64,000 bases of DNA from JBEKTW01 sp963727845 (GTDB lineage Bacteria > Bacteroidota > Ignavibacteria > UBA10030 > SZUA-254). Positions 49,898 through 57,411 of the stretch are shown piece by piece. The translations under genes and the position numbers were made by a program. The notes beneath the pieces were generated by a model. That model did not search any database, was not told the origin of the DNA, and was given only the letters and a program-made list of their open reading frames with translations. The first letter of the stretch is position 1. Every line of letters begins with the position of its first letter. Where the stretch lies: contig CAVSHI010000003.1 in NCBI GenBank assembly GCA_963727845.1, positions 930,001 through 994,000 on the forward strand. The letters run 5' to 3'.

Positions 49898-50623
49898 ATG
49901 AGCATGCCGAGTTCAACGACCCAATCCATATCAGCCGAGCTCAGAGAATCGATCGATATTCTCCGCGGAATACCTCTATTCTCCGACATTGAAGACGATG
50001 CCCTGGCGAAAATTGCACGCCTCGGGGTTCGGAAAAAGTACAAGAAGGGAACCGTCATCCTGATGGAAGAAGAAGCAGGAATGGCCCTTTTTGTTATCAT
50101 TGGCGGCAAAATCAAGATTGTCCGCACCGATGACACCGGTCGCGAAGTGATTCTCTCCATCCTGAGCGAAAGCGATTTCTTCGGCGAGATGGCAATTCTC
50201 GACGGCCTGGCACGCTCCGCAAGCGCCGTCGCTATTTCAAAAACGGAATTGTTCATGATCCACCGCCAGGATTTCCTGAAACTCCTCCACGACCATCCCC
50301 TCGTCGCAATCGCATTGCTCAGGGAAATGACAATGCGGCTGCGCAAAGCCGATACCCAGATCAAGAGCCTGTCTTTGAAGGATGCCGCAGGGAGAGTGGC
50401 AAACGTCATCCTCCAGCTGGCCGATGATGTCGGCACGATCCGAAAAGGCCGTGTTGAAATTGACGAGCTCCCACTGCAACAGGACCTCGCAAATATGGCA
50501 GGGACTTCACGTGAGACCATCTCGCGAACGATGCACATGTTCGTGAAGAAAGGACACCTGGAGCTTCAAGGGAACAAGCTCATAATCAAAGATTACGAGA
50601 AGTTCAAGAGCTTGTACTTCTGA
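49898..50623 (+). CDS. Crp/Fnr-family transcription regulator
   Basis: 241 residues from the ATG at 49898; a second ATG two codons later is an alternative. The cNMP-type sensor domain (about 15-140) contains IPLFSDIEDDALAKIARLG and DFFGEMAILDGLARSASAVA. A dimer helix and an HTH follow (LPLQQDLANMAGTSRETISRTMHMFVKKGHLEL), with a typical recognition helix TSRETISR. There are no Fnr-type cysteines, so it is not an obvious Fe-S oxygen sensor. It binds DNA in response to a nucleotide or another small signal. It is divergent from the fab operon, whose promoter region it could control. Confidence 0.9.
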   Translation: MSMPSSTTQSISAELRESIDILRGIPLFSDIEDDALAKIARLGVRKKYKKGTVILMEEEAGMALFVIIGGKIKIVRTDDTGREVILSILSESDFFGEMAILDGLARSASAVAISKTELFMIHRQDFLKLLHDHPLVAIALLREMTMRLRKADTQIKSLSLKDAAGRVANVILQLADDVGTIRKGRVEIDELPLQQDLANMAGTSRETISRTMHMFVKKGHLELQGNKLIIKDYEKFKSLYF

Positions 50624-50650
50624 CCCAGAGATTTCCGAGCGAAGTGTAGT

Positions 50651-51502
50651 ATGGAACAGTGGGAGGTACTAAACGACGGCAAAGCGGATCTTCACACGCA
50701 CACCACATTCTCCGACGGCGTGTTGACTCCCGCCCAGCTCGTGAAGAAGGCGAAGCAGGCCGGGCTTGCGGCCATCAGTATCACCGATCATGACAACGTC
50801 AACGGGCTGGACGAAGCTATCTCGGCAGGAAAAGATCTTGGTGTGGCGGTTGTGCCCGGCGTCGAGCTGAGTGCAACATTCGACCGGAAGGAAGTTCATA
50901 TCCTTGGATTCTTTTTCGATCATCATGATGAAGAATTTCAGAGATTTCTTTCGCAATTGCGGGAACAGCGGGTAAAGCGCGCCGAGCGCATCGTTCAAAA
51001 ACTTAACCAGATGAATATTCCCCTCATGATGAATTCGGTTCTCGAAAAGGCCGGCAACGGCGCGGTGGGACGGCCTCATATCGCCATGGCCATGGTCGGC
51101 GAGGGACTTGTGAAATCGTACCAAATCGCATTCGATGACTATATCGGCAATGGCCGCCCCGCCTACGAAAAAAAAGCGGACGTTTCCCCCGAAAGAACCA
51201 TGCGCCTCATCGCCGATGCCGGAGGACTCTCCTTTCTTGCCCATCCGGGGCGCTCCCTCGATGACAACGAGGTTCATCAACTGGTAAAGGCTGGAATCGA
51301 CGGAATCGAAGTAGTCCATCCGAGTCACACTCCATGGACTGTTCAGCATCTTCACGACATAACCAGCGAGTATTTCCTGCTCGAATGCGGCGGCTCTGAT
51401 TTTCACGGAGGACTGAGGGGCGACGACGATTTGTTCGGACAAGTAACCATCGCGGCGAAGACTGTAGAAATCATGCGCCGGCGGTTGTTTTCTCATCACT
51501 AA
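50651..51502 (+). CDS. PHP-domain phosphoesterase (nucleoside bisphosphate phosphatase-like)
   Basis: 283 residues. The PHP metal motifs are complete: ADLHTHTTFSDG, ITDHDNVNG, GVELSATF, FLAHPGR and GGSDFHGG. The architecture, with an insert between the GVE and HPG motifs, matches the YciV/TrpH group, which hydrolyses 3',5'-nucleoside bisphosphates and short RNA 5' ends. It is cytoplasmic. It lies 27 bases after the Crp-type gene, so they may be one unit. Confidence 0.87.
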   Translation: MEQWEVLNDGKADLHTHTTFSDGVLTPAQLVKKAKQAGLAAISITDHDNVNGLDEAISAGKDLGVAVVPGVELSATFDRKEVHILGFFFDHHDEEFQRFLSQLREQRVKRAERIVQKLNQMNIPLMMNSVLEKAGNGAVGRPHIAMAMVGEGLVKSYQIAFDDYIGNGRPAYEKKADVSPERTMRLIADAGGLSFLAHPGRSLDDNEVHQLVKAGIDGIEVVHPSHTPWTVQHLHDITSEYFLLECGGSDFHGGLRGDDDLFGQVTIAAKTVEIMRRRLFSHH

Positions 51503-51517
51503 CTACCTCATACGACT

Positions 51518-51997
51518 ATGCCAAATATTATTGAAGGACGTCTTCTCGCGGCACCGTACACCTTTGCGATTCTGGTGAGCCGGTTCAACGAATTCGTTTC
51601 GCGGCGGCTTCTCAAGGGCGCGCTCGATTGCCTGCGAAGACACGGGGCTTCCGATGATGCGATCGATATCATCCATTGCCCGGGAGCGTTTGAAATCCCC
51701 GTTCTCGCCAGGAAACTCGCCGACCGGGGAAAGTACAACGTCATCATTGCCCTGGGGTGCATCATTCGCGGCGATACTCCTCATTTCGACTATATCGCAA
51801 GCGCGGTCAGCACCGGATTGACACGGGTATCTCTGGAAACCCATGTCCCCGTGACATTCGGTGTCCTGACCACGGATTCTCTCGAGCAAGCTATCGAACG
51901 TGCCGGGGCGAAAGACGGCAACAAGGGCTGGGAAGCCGCACTTGCCGCAATCGAGCTGGCCGACCTCTACAAGAACATCTCCGCGAAGAAAAAGTAG
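51518..51997 (+). CDS. ribH: 6,7-dimethyl-8-ribityllumazine synthase
   Basis: 159 residues. Signatures are FAILVSRFNEFVSRRLLKGALDCL, the active-site block CPGAFEIPVLARKLA, and LGCIIRGDTPHFDYIA with the catalytic His. NKGWEAALAAIELADL is the typical end. It makes the lumazine precursor of riboflavin, usually as a 60-mer shell or a pentamer. No other rib genes are nearby. No ribosome site is evident; the gap after the PHP gene is only 15 bases, so coupling is likely. Confidence 0.95.
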   Translation: MPNIIEGRLLAAPYTFAILVSRFNEFVSRRLLKGALDCLRRHGASDDAIDIIHCPGAFEIPVLARKLADRGKYNVIIALGCIIRGDTPHFDYIASAVSTGLTRVSLETHVPVTFGVLTTDSLEQAIERAGAKDGNKGWEAALAAIELADLYKNISAKKK

Positions 51998-54304
51998 TTG
52001 TTCCCTGTGCTCAACGCTCGGCGGGTTTTGGCTTGCGCAGTATGCCTGGTGGGATTCGCGGCGGTCAACTCATCGCTGTCCCTCGCCGGAATTGGAGACT
52101 GGAAGACATACACGGCCAAAAACGAAGTGCGCGGCGTGGTCTTCGACGGGCGCACGGGAACAGTCTGGGCCGCAACCAGCGGCGGGTTGTTTTCGTATCA
52201 TGTTTCTGACAGCACGTTTAACGGTATCACGACCTCCGACGGTCTGAAGACAATCGACCTAACGGCGATTGCCATCGATAGCAATGAGACAATCTGGTCG
52301 GGTGGATCGGACGGATTCGTTCACGCCTATCACCCGGCATCGGGACAATGGCAGTATGTTTCCGACATATTCTCTCTCAATGCTCCTCAAAAACAGGTGA
52401 ACGCGCTCGAAGTCATGGGTGATACACTGTTCATCCTTTCCGATGTCGGTGTCAGCACGTTCTCCATTTCCCGGATGGAATTCGGCGATACGTACTCGCG
52501 ATTTGGCTCGGCGCCGAACCAGCTTGCGAGCAATGCCACGTCGGTACAGATCTTTGACGGACAGATCTGGGTATCCACGGGCAGCGGCATCGCGTCAACC
52601 CCGACGTCGAATGAGAATCCATCGGCGCCTGAATCGTGGCAGGTGTATACTGTGGCTCAGGGATTGCCCTCGAATTCAATTTCAGGACTCGCCGTTCTCA
52701 ACGGTACTCTCTATGCCGGAACCGGTACGGGCTTGGCCTATTTCACCGGGACTTCGTGGACCAGCGTCCCGGGAACTCTTGCGTTGAACATTATCAATCT
52801 TGCATTCCATCCAGGTTGTCCCGGATGCTCGCCGAATGATCCGCCTTCGATCAGTTTTGTCACACCGACTCAGTACGGCACGGTCACGAATTCGAATACC
52901 GTGAGTCTCTCCGGTGTTCCATACACACTCACCGCCGTCGCGGGGGGGAATACTCCCGTTCTGGGAACTCAATCCGCGGGAGCGTTGATACAACGGAAAG
53001 GTCCGTGGATTTCTATCGTACCGCCGGGTCCTCCGACGAACGGATTTTACGGCATGGCTGTAGATGATAGAGGAGTTTTCTGGTCCGGGACAGGAACAAC
53101 GAGCACGATTGGTTTCATGCGATTCGACGGACAAACATGGCGAGTGTACAATCCCCAGACCGACCCCGAATTGGGCAGTGTAGATAGCGGAGCCGGCGCC
53201 CCGTTCCGGATCGACGTTGGAGCCAACGGTACGAAGTGGGTAAGTCTGTTCGGTGCCGGCGTTGCAATGGTCAATCAGAACGACGTCATCGCGCATGTCT
53301 TCAACACTTACAACGGACTGGCGAATACAACCAACCAAAACGGTAATGCACGCTTCGTCGTTGTCATGGGAGTTGCCACAGATCTTCAGGGAAATGCATG
53401 GATAAATGTCCGGTGGCCTACAAACTCTTTGGCGCTCGCGGTTTACACTCCGTCGACAGGGTCGTTTCGTTACGTTCAGTACCCCGCCCCCGTCCCGTCG
53501 ATACCCGTTCTCTCCGGTCTCGCGATTGATTCGTACGGGACCCTCTGGTTCTCGAATCAGATCGATGGCAGCAATACCCCGCCCGGTCTCGTGCTCTACA
53601 ATCCAGCATCAGGTTGGGATGTTGTAACCGTGTCCGACGGCCTCACAAGTAATGTAGTCTCCGCTGTCGCAGTCGACAATGATCAGAACATATGGGTAGG
53701 GACTCCTTCGGGTGGAATCAACATCATTTATGACCCGACCAGTCCCCACGATCACATACTGATTTATCATCCTCTGAACGATCAGATCATCTATAGTATC
53801 CTTGTCGACCCCATTAACAACAAGTGGGTCGGGACGAACAACGGTGTGTTTGTCCTCTCATCGGATGGGACGTCGATCCTCAACCAGTACACAATGGAGT
53901 CGACCGACGGAAAGATACCCGACAACAACATAACTTCGCTCGCGATGGACAACAAGGCTGGAATCGTATACATTGGAACGTCGAAGGGTCTTGCCGCGCT
54001 TCCGACAACGGCCGCAGCTCCCGTGCAGAGCTTTTCGGGCCTCAAGTTTTCTCCAAACCCTTTTCTTCTGCCTTCCGCGAAACAACTTACCGTCGACGGA
54101 CTGGTCGAAGGCTCGTCCTTGAAAATTCTATCAATTGATGGAAAGTTGATCCGGGATCTGACCACACCGGGAGGCCGGCTGGGGTTCTGGGATGGTACGG
54201 ACAACAACGGGAATCTTGTCGGGACCGGAGTGTACATCGTCGTCGCTTATTCTTCCGATGGGACTCAGGTGGCGACCGGGAAGGTAGCGGTGGTTCGAAA
54301 ATGA
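51998..54304 (+). CDS. PorZ-like double beta-propeller protein (type IX secretion component candidate)
   Basis: 768 residues. The start is uncertain: TTG at 51998, right after the ribH stop, or GTG at 52007; both precede a signal segment (VLACAVCLVGFAAVNSS). At least ten short blades of the two-component-propeller type are visible (TVWAATSGGLFSYH, ETIWSGGSDGFVHAY, GTLYAGTGTGLAYF, NIWVGTPSGG, GIVYIGTSKGLAAL), forming two propellers. A C-terminal Ig-like/sorting-type domain follows (FSPNPFLLPSAKQL... GVYIVVAYSSDG). Length (PorZ is about 770) and architecture match PorZ, which in Porphyromonas helps the attachment complex that anchors type IX cargo to A-LPS. A generic secreted propeller is the alternative. 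Confidence 0.65.
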   Translation: MFPVLNARRVLACAVCLVGFAAVNSSLSLAGIGDWKTYTAKNEVRGVVFDGRTGTVWAATSGGLFSYHVSDSTFNGITTSDGLKTIDLTAIAIDSNETIWSGGSDGFVHAYHPASGQWQYVSDIFSLNAPQKQVNALEVMGDTLFILSDVGVSTFSISRMEFGDTYSRFGSAPNQLASNATSVQIFDGQIWVSTGSGIASTPTSNENPSAPESWQVYTVAQGLPSNSISGLAVLNGTLYAGTGTGLAYFTGTSWTSVPGTLALNIINLAFHPGCPGCSPNDPPSISFVTPTQYGTVTNSNTVSLSGVPYTLTAVAGGNTPVLGTQSAGALIQRKGPWISIVPPGPPTNGFYGMAVDDRGVFWSGTGTTSTIGFMRFDGQTWRVYNPQTDPELGSVDSGAGAPFRIDVGANGTKWVSLFGAGVAMVNQNDVIAHVFNTYNGLANTTNQNGNARFVVVMGVATDLQGNAWINVRWPTNSLALAVYTPSTGSFRYVQYPAPVPSIPVLSGLAIDSYGTLWFSNQIDGSNTPPGLVLYNPASGWDVVTVSDGLTSNVVSAVAVDNDQNIWVGTPSGGINIIYDPTSPHDHILIYHPLNDQIIYSILVDPINNKWVGTNNGVFVLSSDGTSILNQYTMESTDGKIPDNNITSLAMDNKAGIVYIGTSKGLAALPTTAAAPVQSFSGLKFSPNPFLLPSAKQLTVDGLVEGSSLKILSIDGKLIRDLTTPGGRLGFWDGTDNNGNLVGTGVYIVVAYSSDGTQVATGKVAVVRK

Positions 54305-54984
54305 TGGAAGACCCGATCGTGGCAAGCGACCTTCCCGTAACTGCAACCATCATTAATTTCCGAACGCCCGACCTGTTGAAACGCGCGGCGGAAAGCCTGC
54401 TGAAGTATTACCCCAATATCACGGCACTTTTGATCGACAACGGCTCCGGTAACGGAAGCGCGGGAGCGATAGAGACAATCCGGCTACGGAATCCCGCGCA
54501 CACAGAGGTCATATTGAATGGTGAAAACCTTCACCACGGACCCGCTATGGACCAGGCTCTCCGGCATCTCCGGTCGCGGTACGTTCTGTTCCTGGACTCC
54601 GATGCCGAGCTCCGCGCCGGCCGATTTCTCGAAATGATGGTAAACGCGGCGGAAGAGCATCCGGGCGTGTATGCTGTGGGGCATTGCGTTCGAATGAACA
54701 AGCGTGGATTTGATGTCCCCCGGGAGAAGGGGGGAACTCCGTATATCCGCCCGTATTGCATGTTGATACGGCGAGAGTTATATTTGACTCTCCCGAGTTT
54801 TGAACGGCACGGCACCCCGTGCCTGGCGAACATGAAAGCCGCCGTCGATCGCGGCCTGACGCTGGTTGACTTTCCCGTTTACGATTACGTCGCCCATGAA
54901 GGCCGGGGGACAGCAGGAAAATTCGGTTACCAACTCGGCGTACGCGGCAAGTTCAATCATGTTATGAATAAACTTGGCTGGTAG
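54301..54984 (+). CDS. Family 2-type glycosyltransferase
   Basis: 227 residues, overlapping the previous stop by ATGA. GT-A fold marks: TATIINFRTPDLLKRAAESLL, ALLIDNGSGNGS, then the metal-binding DSD-type motif YVLFLDSDAELRAGRFLEMM. It has no membrane segment. It transfers a sugar from a nucleotide sugar, probably for lipopolysaccharide or glycoprotein glycans; coupling to the PorZ-like gene is suggestive because PorZ works with lipopolysaccharide, but that is inference. It is shorter than many GT2 enzymes, yet apparently complete. Confidence 0.8.
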   Translation: MMEDPIVASDLPVTATIINFRTPDLLKRAAESLLKYYPNITALLIDNGSGNGSAGAIETIRLRNPAHTEVILNGENLHHGPAMDQALRHLRSRYVLFLDSDAELRAGRFLEMMVNAAEEHPGVYAVGHCVRMNKRGFDVPREKGGTPYIRPYCMLIRRELYLTLPSFERHGTPCLANMKAAVDRGLTLVDFPVYDYVAHEGRGTAGKFGYQLGVRGKFNHVMNKLGW

Positions 54985-54997
54985 GGCCTGAACGTTC

Positions 54998-55381
54998 ATG
55001 AAGAAAAAAACAATCCTCATAGTCGAAGACAGTCCCGGTTTTTCCGAGCTCATGAAGTATGTGGTGGAAGATGAAGGATATACCGGAGTCATATTTCCCC
55101 TCGAGGAAAACTTCCTTCACTGGGTCGAAAAGGAAAAACCGGCCGCCATTATCATGGATCTGGCTCTCAACCGCATGAGCGGCTTCGATTTCATCCGCGA
55201 GCTGAAGAACAGCGGGAAACTCAAACACATCCCCGTTATCGTCATCACGGGCAAGGACCTGGGCGCGCATGATATTGCAGAGCTGAAAATGCTCGACATT
55301 CCCTATCTCCGCAAGGGACGCGTTGACATGCATGAAATCCATCAAGCCATCAAGAACGCGGTTGGAGCATCGGAAAGTTGA
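54998..55381 (+). CDS. Single-domain response regulator receiver
   Basis: 127 residues, a stand-alone CheY-like receiver. The acidic pair lies in ILIVEDSPGFSELM, the phospho-acceptor Asp in AAIIMDLALNRMSGFDF, the Thr in VIVITGKDLG and the Lys in YLRKGRVD. There is no output domain, so it signals by protein contact. The partner kinase is not in the window. It lies 13 bases after the glycosyltransferase gene. Confidence 0.88.
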   Translation: MKKKTILIVEDSPGFSELMKYVVEDEGYTGVIFPLEENFLHWVEKEKPAAIIMDLALNRMSGFDFIRELKNSGKLKHIPVIVITGKDLGAHDIAELKMLDIPYLRKGRVDMHEIHQAIKNAVGASES

Positions 55382-55682
55382 TTCCGCAAGGGCAGGACTA
55401 ATCTCCGCTTTTTCAAGACACCGTCCGTTCCCCGCGCCGCCTCACCATTTCCTTTAAATCTCAATGCGCGGAGGCCGTTGAGAATCACGACCTGCGCAGT
55501 GCCGCCATCCGCAAAAACAGTAACTTGGGAAACCATCCCGAACCTTCGGAATGTTTACCGAGAAAGTTCCAAGATCAACCTTGCGAAGGTTTACCGTTTC
55601 TGAGAGAACGCCTGGCTGAGCTCCGCTGGCATCGCGCGTTCCCAAATGGAATTTGGGAACGCGAACCGCCGCGGAATATCTC
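55382..55682. other. Intergenic region with a perfect hairpin and a possible gene remnant
   Basis: CGCGTTCCCAAAT (55635-55647), loop GGA, and its exact complement (55651-55663) form a 13-base-pair hairpin of dispersed-repeat type. On the minus strand, 55536-55438 reads VTVFADGGTAQVVILNGLRA and LRFKGNG, which resembles the last membrane helix of heavy-metal P-type ATPases and may be a decayed fragment. No intact gene is present. Confidence 0.4.
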
Positions 55683-55711
55683 TTGACTTTCCGCAAGCCC
55701 TTCTGTACCTT
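55683..55711 (+). promoter_or_regulatory. Promoter of the serine-hydrolase homologue
   Basis: TTGACT (55683-55688), 17 bases, TACCTT (55706-55711). The transcript would start near 55718, about 60 bases before the TTG start codon. Confidence 0.5.
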
Positions 55712-55777
55712 GTGATTGTCAATTTGAGAAGCGTCTAAGTGAGGCCAGCATATTCCTCCAGACTATTAGGAGTCACC

Positions 55778-56788
55778 TTGAAAAACCATAAGAGTCGCAT
55801 TCAACTAATTTCTATTTTGGGGTTTTCTCTTTTCAGTAAAACGGTTCTTCCTCAGGCTTCAATGGATTCGGTACAACAGGAAATGATCCGTTTTGTCGGA
55901 AAATTAGATAACAATGCTGGATTACTTTTTGGCATGTATAATGAAAAAACGGGTGACGTCAAAATATTAACAGAAGGTGCAATAGATAAGAATGACGATC
56001 TTCGAGTCGCTTGTCCAATCACGAAACCGTGTGTTGCATATATGGTTTTAAAGGAAGGTTTGAATTTAAACTCGTCAATTAGTAAATGGTTTCCTGTGGA
56101 AAAAGGATACACAAAAGCTGACACAATAACTCTACGGATGTTACTATATCACACAAGTGGCATCAGAGATTTTGCGAGAGTTGTTAAGATCGATCCCTAT
56201 AAGAAAGTTACTCCGATTGAGACAATAAACCTTGCATATCAAAATCAGCCACTCGACTTTATACCCGGCTCAAGATACCAATACTCAAATACCGATTACA
56301 ATATTCTTGGAACAATCCTAGTGCAAACTAGGAATAAATCATTTGAGGGTTTGATAAAGGAATATTTTGGGCCAGTTTCCCCCACCTTACGCCTTGATGA
56401 TGGTGAAGGAAAATATCCTAGGGGTTATTCTAATCCGTGGCCATATCATTGGAGCACAACAGGATACGCGGGCGGCTTGATTTCGACAGCAGAAGATGCA
56501 ATGAAAGTGTTTTCGTACATCTCCAAGTCTCCCGAATATCAACAAATGACGGAATGGATAAGAGATTCGGAAAAAAGTAATCATTTGGTCGGAATGGGCG
56601 TGTTTGCATTTGACAACTTTCACAATTTGGGTAGGGCAGTTTACTACGATGGTGATATGATGGCAAACCAGATGTTCATAATTAAAATTGGCGATACCAT
56701 TTATTATTTCCACACTACTCACCAAGTAGTGCTGGAAGAACTGATAAATTTTTCATACAAAGTTATTTCATTAGTTCATAACAAATAG
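55778..56788 (+). CDS. Beta-lactamase/serine-hydrolase family protein with altered nucleophile site
   Basis: 336 residues. The TTG at 55778 is chosen because AGGAG lies five bases upstream and a signal peptide follows (KNHKSRIQLISILGFSLFSKTVLPQ). The fold is that of class-C beta-lactamase/DD-peptidase-like proteins: LLYHTSGIRDFA, the YSN motif in YQYSNTDYNILGTIL, and GYAGGLISTAEDAMKVF. At the SxxK site, however, the sequence reads RVACPITKPCVAY: the position three before the Lys is Pro, and Cys precedes it, so the standard serine is absent. It may be inactive or use another residue. It is much more AT-rich than its neighbours, suggesting transfer. Confidence 0.78.
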   Translation: MKNHKSRIQLISILGFSLFSKTVLPQASMDSVQQEMIRFVGKLDNNAGLLFGMYNEKTGDVKILTEGAIDKNDDLRVACPITKPCVAYMVLKEGLNLNSSISKWFPVEKGYTKADTITLRMLLYHTSGIRDFARVVKIDPYKKVTPIETINLAYQNQPLDFIPGSRYQYSNTDYNILGTILVQTRNKSFEGLIKEYFGPVSPTLRLDDGEGKYPRGYSNPWPYHWSTTGYAGGLISTAEDAMKVFSYISKSPEYQQMTEWIRDSEKSNHLVGMGVFAFDNFHNLGRAVYYDGDMMANQMFIIKIGDTIYYFHTTHQVVLEELINFSYKVISLVHNK

Positions 56789-57002
56789 ATAATACCCCCC
56801 AACCAGTTGCTGTCCGAATGAGTCTCTCAGGGAAAACATCACCCCGACCAAAAGTCCGAAAGGTTCGAAGGATTTCTCTAGAGAATCATTTCCCCGCTCC
56901 GAAGGAGTCTCTTGGGGAAGGGGCATTCGAACGTGGCGTGTCGAGCAAACGACTCCAATCATAGTTCCTCCCTACGCAAAAAAAAAATCGGCGAGGAATT
57001 GC

Positions 57003-57019
57003 GATTGTGACGCACAATC
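57003..57019. promoter_or_regulatory. Palindrome upstream of the small membrane protein
   Basis: GATTGTG (57003-57009), ACG, CACAATC (57013-57019): perfect arms, 25 bases before the ATG. It is a candidate operator or leader hairpin. The preceding stretch 56789-57000 holds no gene. Confidence 0.4.
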
Positions 57020-57044
57020 TTAACATTAACTTAAGGATAAAACC

Positions 57045-57266
57045 ATGACAAATGACATAAATGTTTCTGCACACGATCATAGAGGGAAAAAAGGAATGAA
57101 AGACGGCGGGGCCTTCGGCAGTATTTATGGGCTGGCCTTCATCGGCGCTGCGGTTTACTACATCCAGCATTCCTCCACATTCTGGGAAGGCGTGCTCGGT
57201 ATCCTCAAGGCCCTGGTTTGGCCTGCCTTGTTGATGTACAAATTGCTTGAGTTCCTCAAAATGTAG
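57045..57266 (+). CDS. Small membrane protein (73 aa), unknown
   Basis: AAGGAT lies eight bases before the ATG. The N-terminus is polar and histidine-containing (MTNDINVSAHDHRGKKG); then come two hydrophobic stretches (FGSIYGLAFIGAAVYYI and VLGILKALVWPALLMYKLLEFL). There is no signal cleavage site. The layout, a short polar head plus two helices, is common to small inner-membrane proteins of FCB bacteria. Function is unknown. Confidence 0.65.
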   Translation: MTNDINVSAHDHRGKKGMKDGGAFGSIYGLAFIGAAVYYIQHSSTFWEGVLGILKALVWPALLMYKLLEFLKM

Positions 57267-57411
57267 GCACATTGGACCGCACATAGCCCCGATTCTGGCA
57301 AATCGTGGCTGAGAAACAACCCCGCACGCAGATACATCTTCTTGAATCTGAGGGTATCCCCGGGCAAGCCATTCCCACTAAAGGCCAACAGCTAATTACC
57401 AACAGCCGGTT

